Positions 1 through 4,918 of a stretch of DNA of 5,399 nt are shown here, piece by piece. Origin of the DNA: Candidatus Aminicenantota bacterium (GTDB lineage Bacteria > Acidobacteriota > Aminicenantia > Aminicenantales > Aminicenantaceae); assembly GCA_004378665.1 (NCBI GenBank), contig SOIA01000267.1:1-5399 (forward strand), in the 5' to 3' direction. The first letter of the stretch is position 1; each line of letters starts with the position of its first letter. The notes beneath the pieces are model-generated. The model had not been told where the DNA came from. It saw only the letters and a program-made list of their open reading frames with translations, and made no database searches. The translations under genes and the position numbers were made by a program.

Positions 1-56
1 GGTAGAGTACGAGCTTCCCAAGCTCGGGGTCGCGGGTTCGAATCCCGTTGTCCGCT
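1..56 (+). tRNA. tRNA-Gly(CCC), 3' part; 5' end lies outside the window
   Basis: The sequence shows the end of the D-loop (GGTAGAG), an anticodon stem CGAGC/GCTCG at 10-14 and 22-26 with loop TTCCCAA, giving anticodon CCC at 17-19 (reads GGG glycine codons). The T arm has stem 32-36/44-48 with one G-T pair and loop TTCGAAT at 37-43. The 3' acceptor strand is 49-55 and the discriminator base is T56, as in E. coli-type glycine tRNAs. CCA is not encoded: base 57 is C but it is followed by T. Maturation would therefore need CCA-adding enzyme. About 17-20 bases of the 5' side (acceptor 5' strand and D stem) are missing because the window starts inside the gene. Confidence 0.93.
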
Positions 57-57
57 C

Positions 58-65
58 TTTTTTTT
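58..65 (+). terminator. T-run after tRNA-Gly
   Basis: Eight consecutive T residues follow the tRNA acceptor arm directly. No separate hairpin is visible, so any intrinsic termination would use the tRNA's own T-arm/acceptor helix. This is a plausible but simple terminator. Confidence 0.5.
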
Positions 66-92
66 GGGGTCGCGTCTTAACATTTAACATTT
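66..92 (+). repeat. 27-nt dispersed repeat, copy 1 (direct)
   Basis: The copy starts GGGGTCGCGTCT and continues with the core TTAACATTTAACATTT. It matches copy 2 (114-140) at 23 of 27 positions and the reverse complement of copy 3 (226-252) at 24 of 27; every difference is a transition. It begins immediately after the tRNA T-run. The short length, GC-rich G-run head and AT-rich tail suggest a REP-like extragenic element, possibly the non-autonomous type mobilised by Y1/RAYT transposases. That assignment is inference; no transposase gene is in the window. Confidence 0.8.
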
Positions 93-113
93 ACGAAAAA
101 GACGGAAGAAAGA

Positions 114-140
114 GAGGCCGCATCTTAACATTTGACATTT
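114..140 (+). repeat. 27-nt dispersed repeat, copy 2 (direct)
   Basis: This is a second copy in the same orientation, offset by 48 bases from copy 1. The head is degenerate (GAGGC instead of GGGGT), while the core ATCTTAACATTTGACATTT is well kept. This version carries TTGACA, where copy 1 has TTAACA, and so provides a consensus -35 box for the promoter annotated at 132-160. Confidence 0.78.
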
Positions 141-160
141 ATTTCCTAGATAAGTTTAAT
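132..160 (+). promoter_or_regulatory. Sigma-70-type promoter for the lipoate ligase-family gene
   Basis: A perfect -35 hexamer TTGACA (132-137) is followed after exactly 17 bases by TTTAAT (155-160), which matches 5 of 6 bases of TATAAT. Transcription would start near 166-168, giving a leader of about 60 bases to the ATG at 228 or about 88 to the ATG at 255. The -35 box lies inside repeat copy 2, so the repeat appears to have contributed a working promoter element. The spacing and match are good, but no start site is shown experimentally. Confidence 0.65.
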
Positions 161-225
161 ACAAAAACTGAGGCTGAAGATTTTTAGTTTTTATCATTAG
201 ATAATCTTGCATACAGTATAAAAGA

Positions 226-252
226 AAATGTCGAATGTTGAGACGCGACCCC
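226..252 (-). repeat. 27-nt dispersed repeat, copy 3 (inverted), overlapping a start codon
   Basis: Read on the minus strand, this copy is GGGGTCGCGTCT followed by CAACATTCGACATTT. With copy 1 it forms an inverted repeat whose best part is 65-77 against 241-253 (13 bp, perfect), extending with two mismatches to 65-85 against 233-253. It covers the ATG at 228 and the first eight codons of the downstream gene, stopping just before the ATG at 255. Confidence 0.8.
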
Positions 253-1046
253 ATATGGAATGGAAGCTCATCTTAGATAAAAAGCCGCTTCCAGGTTCCT
301 GGAACATGGCTGTGGATGACTTTCTTTTCCGCTCCCTGAGCGATGAGCCGCAGACCTATCTCCGGTTTTACAGATGGGAATGGCCGACTGCGTCTCTCGG
401 GTATTCCCAGGACATCCGGAGAGTCGTGGATGTCGAATACTGCCGGAAGAATGGGATAGACGTCGTCAGACGGATGACCGGAGGAAAACTCGTACTCCAT
501 CACAAAGAAGTGACCTACTCTCTGGGCTCATCTGATTGCGAGACATTCACCTCCACACTCGCGGATTCTTACAGGCTCATCTCGGAAGCCCTGATACGGG
601 GCTTTGAGAAGATGGGGCTGAGTCCCTATCTGGCGGACGCCCCGCCCGATTCCTATATCAAAGGACACCTGCCGTGTTTTTCCTATCCTGCTCGGAATGA
701 GATCGAAGTCGACGGGAAGAAAATCGTGGGCAGTGCCCAGAAAAGAACGGGTGCGAAATTCATCCAGCACGGCTCCGTTCCGTTAGAAGAAGATGAGGGT
801 TTGTTAGAGCTTGTTTCGGCTTTAGGAAAAAATGAAAGCAAGGTTCGCATGATCTCTCTTTCTCAGGCTTTGGGGAAGACAGTGACCTTCGACTGGGCAG
901 TGGAGCGTTTGATATCGGGAATGTCTGAATTCTTTAAGGTCGATATGATACCTAAAATATTAAATCCCGAAGAAAAAAAACTCATCGCAAAAATCCAGGA
1001 AGAACGCTATGGCAGCGAGGCCTGGACCTATGGGATCAGACCTTAG
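228..1046 (+). CDS. Lipoate-protein ligase A / LipM-type octanoyltransferase family protein
   Basis: This is a cytoplasmic enzyme of the biotin/lipoate A/B ligase fold, which attaches or transfers a lipoyl or octanoyl group to lysines of E2 and GcvH domains. Visible motifs are WNMAVDDFL (25-33), the binding-loop motif RRMTGGKLVLHHKEVTYSL (81-99), and GKKIVGSAQKRTGAKFIQHGS (163-183) with the family's conserved lysine at about K165. C150 in PCFSYP matches the position of the catalytic cysteine of LipM, favouring octanoyltransferase over ATP-using ligase. The C-terminus (EERYGSEAW) is family-typical, and 272 residues is normal length. Residues 1-9 (MSNVETRPH) are encoded by repeat copy 3, and family-like sequence starts at M10 (ATG at 255). 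Neither ATG has a good Shine-Dalgarno; 228 is kept because it is preceded by an A-rich stretch, but 255 may be the true start. The third Gly of the usual GGG motif is Lys here. Substrate choice between lipoate and octanoyl-ACP remains open. Confidence 0.9.
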   Translation: MSNVETRPHMEWKLILDKKPLPGSWNMAVDDFLFRSLSDEPQTYLRFYRWEWPTASLGYSQDIRRVVDVEYCRKNGIDVVRRMTGGKLVLHHKEVTYSLGSSDCETFTSTLADSYRLISEALIRGFEKMGLSPYLADAPPDSYIKGHLPCFSYPARNEIEVDGKKIVGSAQKRTGAKFIQHGSVPLEEDEGLLELVSALGKNESKVRMISLSQALGKTVTFDWAVERLISGMSEFFKVDMIPKILNPEEKKLIAKIQEERYGSEAWTYGIRP

Positions 1047-1122
1047 TCACTTTAGTCATTTCATTTCTTAAAGAATTCAGATTGGTCTGTTGACCTTCGT
1101 ATCACTAGGATGACTAAGGTCT
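1038..1122. repeat. Perfect 12-bp inverted repeat around the ligase stop codon
   Basis: AGACCTTAGTCA (1038-1049) is the exact reverse complement of TGACTAAGGTCT (1111-1122), with 61 bases between. The left arm contains the TAG stop at 1044-1046. The loop also has GGTCTG (1084-1089), which can pair with CAGACC (1037-1042), so two alternative foldings exist. No T-run follows, so it is not a standard intrinsic terminator. It could be an RNA 3'-end stabiliser or the ends of a small inserted element; function unknown. Confidence 0.55.
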
Positions 1123-1160
1123 AACTCCATTGTTGAGATTGCAATATTTGCTTTGACAAG

Positions 1161-1198
1161 GGCTGACCCCAAAAAGCTTGATCCTAAAGTCAGACCCC
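1161..1198 (-). repeat. GGGGTC-headed REP-like pair
   Basis: On the minus strand GGGGTC occurs at 1193-1198 and again at 1165-1170, 28 bases apart. The first is followed by TGAC and the second by AGCC. On the plus strand CTGAC (1163-1167) can pair with GTCAG (1189-1193). The GGGGTC head is shared with the 27-nt repeats at 66-92 and 226-252, but the rest of the sequence differs, so this is either a second repeat family or a divergent one. The evidence is short-motif similarity only. Confidence 0.35.
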
Positions 1199-1209
1199 GT
1201 TGTGCGGAC

Positions 1210-1238
1210 TTGATTTTTTTGTTTTGAGATGATAGCAT
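1210..1238 (+). promoter_or_regulatory. Weak candidate promoter for the 298-residue gene
   Basis: TTGATT (1210-1215) and TAGCAT (1233-1238) are separated by 17 bases and each matches four of six consensus positions. Transcription would start about 20-25 bases before the ATG at 1269. This is the best pair seen between the ligase gene and this gene, but the match is modest. A perfect TTGACA at 1153-1158 has no acceptable -10 partner. Confidence 0.3.
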
Positions 1239-1268
1239 TTTTTTGAAAGAAGAAAGGGTTATTGCGGT

Positions 1269-2165
1269 ATGAACGAAGTTGAAGAACTCTCCAAAATCGA
1301 TGTGAAGAGTCTGCCTCCTCTGCAGCCCATCCTGCTCAACGACCTCCATCAGCAAGTTCTGAAAAATCTTTACCTCGAACTCGGCACAGGCCCTGTCCTT
1401 TACCTTCTTTCGCCCTCTTACTCTATTATCACTCCCACTCCGAACGAGACCATTAATGACTTTCTCAGCAAGAATGAGGACCTTCTCAATTACGTCAAGG
1501 AGTATATCATCCAGAATTTAGCTGTTTATTCATCCCTACTGGATGTGAACAGCTATTTTGCCGAGCAAAATAATTGTCTCGTGCTCGCCCGGTTGAGAGA
1601 AAGAGATTCGGGAGGAAGGCGTTACGAGATCAAATTTTACACCCATTCCCCGCGAGAATTGATGACGAACTATAAGGACAAAATATACATCGGCAGAGAT
1701 TTCATCGACCTCTTTCATTTCAGAAGAAAATATCTGGGAGTCAAAGAACTCGTTAATTCTGTGAAGGACCAGTACGAGGTCCTGCTCGATAAAGCTGAAG
1801 AAAAGTTGAATGAACCCATGGAATACAAATCTTTTTTCCAGGAGATAAAGGAGTCCGTGAACGAATTGCGCAATGAAAGCCTTGTCATCCTCCAATCTCT
1901 CCCTCCTTATCTTGATTTCAACAAACTCAAAGGCAAGGATCTGATCGAGATAAACGCCCAATACCGGACAATCAATCACTTTCTGATAGAACTCACAGAC
2001 GAGGTGTCAGAGTTCGAGAATCTCTTGCATTACAACAAAGAAAATAATTTTGTCCGTTATGTCACAAAATACAAAAAAGACCTGGCGAATGCGATTTCAT
2101 ATTTTAACATCAAGATCATGGGCTGTTTGAACGATAAGATCCTCAACTTGAAGTTCAAACACTGA
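1269..2165 (+). CDS. Hypothetical protein, mostly helical, 298 residues
   Basis: I do not recognise this protein. It has no signal peptide or membrane segment and is probably cytoplasmic. The composition is rich in Leu, Glu, Lys, Asn and Tyr. Residues 20-100 look like alternating helices. Residues 103-127 form a probable beta hairpin (CLVLARL, then a polar turn RERDSGGRR, then YEIKFYTH). Residues 155-210 and 228-295 are long charged amphipathic helices with coiled-coil character (for example LLDKAEEKL and ELTDEVSEFENLL). The start ATG is preceded by AAAGGG at 1253-1258 with a 10-base gap, a weak to moderate ribosome site. It is a single-gene unit, ending 138 bases before a strong terminator. 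No catalytic motif is evident. A structural or binding role is possible, but no function is assigned. Confidence 0.8.
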   Translation: MNEVEELSKIDVKSLPPLQPILLNDLHQQVLKNLYLELGTGPVLYLLSPSYSIITPTPNETINDFLSKNEDLLNYVKEYIIQNLAVYSSLLDVNSYFAEQNNCLVLARLRERDSGGRRYEIKFYTHSPRELMTNYKDKIYIGRDFIDLFHFRRKYLGVKELVNSVKDQYEVLLDKAEEKLNEPMEYKSFFQEIKESVNELRNESLVILQSLPPYLDFNKLKGKDLIEINAQYRTINHFLIELTDEVSEFENLLHYNKENNFVRYVTKYKKDLANAISYFNIKIMGCLNDKILNLKFKH

Positions 2166-2301
2166 TCACTCCCAAGCCTCCGCCTATCATTCGTATTTCT
2201 TCTACCTAATTCATATTTCGTTTCTGCGTGTTCGTTTTTCTTCTTGTCTATTTAGTTTATTCAGAAGAGGTGAAAGAGTTTTTGTCTGTCTTTGGTACGG
2301 C

Positions 2302-2337
2302 AAAAAAAAGCCCGTTCCAAAGAACGGGCTTTTTTAT
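2302..2337. terminator. Bidirectional intrinsic terminator between convergent genes
   Basis: An 8-bp perfect stem GCCCGTTC (2310-2317) / GAACGGGC (2322-2329) with loop CAAA is flanked by eight A on the left (2302-2309) and six T on the right (2330-2335). Read in either direction it is a GC-rich hairpin followed by a U-tract. It would stop the rightward 298-residue gene and the leftward five-gene operon. The 138 bases between 2166 and 2303 hold no gene or clear signal. Confidence 0.93.
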
Positions 2338-2370
2338 TTTGTGGTTTATTCTTTAGACCCTTGTCTGAGT

Positions 2371-3669
2371 TTACTCAGTCACCCAGATGGTGCGGTAACT
2401 CGTGTACAGGAATATGGAAGGGACTTCAGTTTCTTGGAGGAAGGCTTTGAGGGTACGCGTGTGATCTTCCTCGTGAATGGATATTTCTTCAGCAAGCCCC
2501 CATTCGATTTTTCCGTTCTTCACTTGTGCTTCAAAGGGGTATTTTTTTCCCAAAGGCCAGGAGAGTTCTATCGTGGCATAGTTGCCTTTGACTTCCAGGG
2601 GATGGGTAAGAGGATAAGGCACGAGGATGACCTTCCCATGAGAGTGGGTGATCGTCGTTCTCCCTGAGAATTCGGAAAGTTCGATGTCCCGGTAAGACGA
2701 TTTGATGTTGATCTTTTCTCCGACGATCGTCTCTCCTTTGACTGCCAGATTTTTTCCATCAATCATAAGGTCGCCTTGGAGATCAACGACCCAAACCTTC
2801 CCATAGCTGTTCTGGATATCGAGATATCCGTCTGCTCCTTCGACTTCTATTGTGCAATTGTGACCTCTGATTTTCGTAGGGCCAATATTCAGAAGAGTGA
2901 TCTTTCTGTAAGAACTTTCCAGATCCAAAGGTCCTGTCAATTTCTCGCCGTAGATTTCTGAATGGGAGCCTTCGATGGTGACATCGTTGGAGATATTATC
3001 CAGCTGGACTTTTCCGTAGCGGTGGACGATATGCACTTTGCCCTTGACTGCGCCGACATAGACGTGGGAATTGTGGCTCTCCAGGTAGAGATCAGATTCG
3101 ACATTGTCCACTTCAACGTCTCGGTAGCTGTTGTCCAAACGGAGCTCTCCGGATATGTCCTCGGCGATTATTTCCCCATGGCGGTTGGTGATATCTGCAT
3201 TTCGCACGTAGGCGACATCAACAGTTCCGTAGGAACTTATCACCTCGACATCTGTCCCCGAGGGGATGGAAATTACGAAATTTGTCCTGAAGTTTTTCTT
3301 CTTGAACTCATGCCTGTTCGTCGAGATTACCCAGCGATTCGCTTCTCTCTCGACTTCCATCTTCAGTTGATCAGCGATTTCCTTGGCCACATCATCTTTC
3401 CTGCGCCATATTTTTTTCCGCAGGGTGACGGTCATTTTTTCCTCGTCAGTCCCGAGGATATCGATGTTTCCGTGAGAATTCACAACCTGGATCAGAGAAG
3501 GGAAGGGGGGCTCGAACTCTTGGTAGTCTTCGAAGTCAAATTCATTGGAGAAGAGGATGGCATCATCATCAAAGTCAAAGTAAACATCGATCTCTCCCGT
3601 GTAGATCTGATGAAAGAGTATGCCCACCACAATGATAAGAATCAGGAGGATGATTTCCTTTGCTTTCAT
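2371..3669 (-). CDS. Membrane-anchored DUF4097 (LiaG-type) beta-repeat protein
   Basis: This 432-residue protein starts with a short basic N-terminus and a hydrophobic segment at 5-19, with no lipobox or clear signal peptidase I site, so it is probably a signal anchor with the bulk outside the cytoplasm. Residues 26-53 are an acidic and aromatic linker. Residues 61-140 are a divergent entry domain. From about 145 to 367 there are 13 rungs of about 18 residues, each centred on a tripeptide such as SYG, RHG or SYR followed by a beta strand, a pattern expected for a DUF4097 parallel beta-helix. The C-terminus ends with one more such motif (TSYRTI, 423-428). DUF4097 is found in B. subtilis LiaG and other envelope-linked proteins; its biochemical role is not established. 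It is the last gene of the ECF-sigma operon, 9 bases after the previous gene, with AGGA seven bases before the ATG overlapping the upstream TAG. Confidence 0.88.
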   Translation of the reverse strand: MKAKEIILLILIIVVGILFHQIYTGEIDVYFDFDDDAILFSNEFDFEDYQEFEPPFPSLIQVVNSHGNIDILGTDEEKMTVTLRKKIWRRKDDVAKEIADQLKMEVEREANRWVISTNRHEFKKKNFRTNFVISIPSGTDVEVISSYGTVDVAYVRNADITNRHGEIIAEDISGELRLDNSYRDVEVDNVESDLYLESHNSHVYVGAVKGKVHIVHRYGKVQLDNISNDVTIEGSHSEIYGEKLTGPLDLESSYRKITLLNIGPTKIRGHNCTIEVEGADGYLDIQNSYGKVWVVDLQGDLMIDGKNLAVKGETIVGEKINIKSSYRDIELSEFSGRTTITHSHGKVILVPYPLTHPLEVKGNYATIELSWPLGKKYPFEAQVKNGKIEWGLAEEISIHEEDHTRTLKAFLQETEVPSIFLYTSYRTIWVTE

Positions 3670-3678
3670 TTTTAAATC

Positions 3679-3888
3679 CTACTTAAGTCTCTCTTCTTCT
3701 TTTTTCTCTTTGATTCCGTAGTAGAGCTTCCAGGCTCCCCAGACTATGAGGATCACCGGCCAGAGTCGAGCAAAGAATTCCCAGGCATCCCATCCAGCGA
3801 TGTGAATGTTGCTCAACAGGATGACGACACCGATGATGATGAGGATGATTCCCCATGCGAGCGGATCTTTTCTTCGCTGTTTTGCCAT
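3679..3888 (-). CDS. Small LiaF-type (DUF5668-like) two-helix membrane protein
   Basis: This is a 69-residue protein with a basic N-terminus (AKQRRKDP), a first membrane helix at about 10-26 (AWGIILIIIGVVILLSN), a short outside loop, a second helix at about 42-58 beginning with LWP, and a charged C-terminal tail (EKKEEERLK). The WGI...GVxxLLxN ... WPxxxIxxG pattern is typical of LiaI/LiaF-like transmembrane regions. It closely resembles residues 110-152 of the protein encoded just upstream. Both termini are predicted to be cytoplasmic. AAGGAG (minus strand of 3895-3900) sits six bases before the ATG and overlaps the upstream gene's stop, indicating tight co-translation. The role is probably envelope-stress related by context; the molecular function is unknown. 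Confidence 0.85.
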   Translation of the reverse strand: MAKQRRKDPLAWGIILIIIGVVILLSNIHIAGWDAWEFFARLWPVILIVWGAWKLYYGIKEKKEEERLK

Positions 3889-3899
3889 TTTATTCTCCT

Positions 3900-4394
3900 T
3901 TAACTGCCGTTGATGTTCTTCTTGACTACGAAATCTGCGACTAGTTTCACTCCGACGATGATGATCACTATCGGCCAGAAGTCAAAAACGGTCTCATAGC
4001 TGATGATGTCGAAATTTGCCATGAGGAGTATGACTCCCAGTGCCAGCAGAACGATTCCCCAGAAAACGGAGCCGGTTTTGACGAACTCCGGGAGTTCTTC
4101 CTTGACTTCTTCCACTTTCTCTCCAGTCAACGCTCTGCGGTTGATGCTTTTCGAAGTCTGGATGGATTCGATGATCTGGTAGATGTAAAATCCTCCGAGG
4201 AGAATTCCCACAAAAGGCTGGGCGCTGCCTTCACCCTGAATCGTGACCAGTGCAGCGAAGATCAAAAGGTAAACGAAACCCTTTACGGATTGACTGTTGT
4301 AGAAAGCGCCCACTCCGAACGGAAAGAAGAAGGAGAGGATTCCTGCGAGAGCGGGAGATTTCGGTGGTCTTGTGACGACGACTTTTTCTTCCAT
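3900..4394 (-). CDS. TM2-like plus LiaF-type (DUF5668-like) membrane protein
   Basis: This is a 164-residue integral membrane protein with two parts. The N-terminal half (about 12-77) starts with KSPALAGILSFFFPFGVGAFY and has three hydrophobic segments (14-31, 37-53, 60-77), resembling TM2-type domains. A charged linker (78-108, with EEVKEEL) follows. The C-terminal half has two helices (109-126 and 136-156) with the WGI...LGVILLMAN ... WPIVIIIVG pattern of LiaF-type domains. The start is well supported: GGAGGT lies five bases before the ATG. It is third in the ECF-sigma operon and its first 37 codons lie inside the end of the anti-sigma reading frame. A partner or accessory role in envelope sensing is inferred from context. 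Confidence 0.87.
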   Translation of the reverse strand: MEEKVVVTRPPKSPALAGILSFFFPFGVGAFYNSQSVKGFVYLLIFAALVTIQGEGSAQPFVGILLGGFYIYQIIESIQTSKSINRRALTGEKVEEVKEELPEFVKTGSVFWGIVLLALGVILLMANFDIISYETVFDFWPIVIIIVGVKLVADFVVKKNINGS

Positions 4395-4918
4395 TGTGCA
4401 CCTCCATTATTATTTGATGTTGAATCCTCGGTTTCTCCGGATCCAGTGATACTCTTGAGAGAAACGAGAATGGTATCCTTGTATTCGCCAAGAGACGCGG
4501 TGAAAGAGTCTGCCTTGGCGTATAATTTTCCGACTTTACTGTAACCGAGATGAAGCTGACGGCTGATCTCTTGATTGAAGGACTTTTTATTCGGGTTGAA
4601 AAAGTAGAAGGAAACCAGAGTCAGTACGATCGTGATGGCGGCCAGAACAGGCTGGAGCGATGGACGCAAGAAGAAATCCAGACCCAGGCTGAATTTTCTC
4701 TTTTTTTCAGGAATCGCGTAGAGTCGATTCAGCAGACCGTCATTCACTTCGAGTTCAGGGAGACCGATCAGGGACTCTTTGGTTTCCTGGAGGGATGAGA
4801 GAAGCAGGGAGCAACTTTCGCATGATCTCAAATGCTCTTCGACAGCTCTCTTGTCTTCTCGGCTGAGCTCGTCCTCTAAATAAGGAGACAAGAGTTCTTC
4901 TGCATGTTCACATTTCAT
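4283..4918 (-). CDS. Zinc-finger anti-sigma factor, single membrane segment
   Basis: The protein has 211 residues as read. The N-terminal domain (1-50) is a zf-HC2/ZAS anti-sigma domain: C3 and H5 near the start, then H29-x3-C33-x2-C36, the zinc-binding motif that holds ECF sigma factors. A cytoplasmic linker follows, then one membrane helix at about 88-107 (PSLQPVLAAITIVLTLVSF region), then an extracytoplasmic tail. The ATG at 4918 has AAGGAG seven bases upstream, inside the sigma gene, and the two genes overlap by 11 bases. It probably sequesters the adjacent sigma factor at the membrane until an envelope signal releases it. Residues 175-211 are read out of frame through the next gene, are rich in Ser and lack any recognisable fold. 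The natural C-terminus may be near residue 170, at the TAATAA in the neighbouring frame. Confidence 0.88.
   Translation of the reverse strand: MKCEHAEELLSPYLEDELSREDKRAVEEHLRSCESCSLLLSSLQETKESLIGLPELEVNDGLLNRLYAIPEKKRKFSLGLDFFLRPSLQPVLAAITIVLTLVSFYFFNPNKKSFNQEISRQLHLGYSKVGKLYAKADSFTASLGEYKDTILVSLKSITGSGETEDSTSNNNGGAQWKKKSSSQDHRNLPLSQESSPSSFRSEWALSTTVNP
4400..4405 (-). promoter_or_regulatory. Strong ribosome binding site GGAGGT inside the anti-sigma reading frame
   Basis: GGAGGT, five bases before the ATG at 4394, fixes the start of the TM2-like gene. It lies directly after two in-line TAA triplets (4412-4410 and 4409-4407), which are one frame away from the anti-sigma reading frame. Confidence 0.8.

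Noticed and set aside
26..74. GGGGTCGCG occurs both in the tRNA (26-34) and at the head of repeat copy 1 (66-74), suggesting an attachment-site duplication
   Set aside because: The match is only nine bases and lies in the variable/T-arm region, not at the tRNA 3' end. No integrase gene is visible, so chance is the simpler explanation.
213..236. A minus-strand promoter made from repeat copy 3 (TCGACA with TATACT)
   Set aside because: The hexamers are only about 10 bases apart, far from the 16-18 needed.
273..770. Minus-strand open frames of 76 and 80 codons within the ligase gene
   Set aside because: They are antisense to conserved family motifs and lack ribosome sites or recognisable products.
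1193..1220. CCCGTTGT followed by a T-run, resembling the tRNA 3' end at 44-65, as a tRNA remnant
   Set aside because: Only eight bases match, no T-loop or acceptor pairing surrounds them, and the preceding bases belong to the GGGGTC-type repeat.
1077..1355. Minus-strand 92-codon open frame spanning the intergenic repeats and the start of the 298-residue gene
   Set aside because: It crosses the inverted repeats and the promoter region, has no clear ribosome site, and its product shows no domain.
2186..2245. Loose direct repeats of ATTCGTATTTC type after the 298-residue gene
   Set aside because: The copies are short and imperfect in a T-rich stretch and are expected by composition.
2962..3675. 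A 237-codon open frame on the plus strand opposite the DUF4097 gene
   Set aside because: It lies wholly antisense to a well-supported gene, its product looks like a mirror of the repeat pattern with no recognisable domain, and the repetitive composition of the real gene explains the lack of stops.
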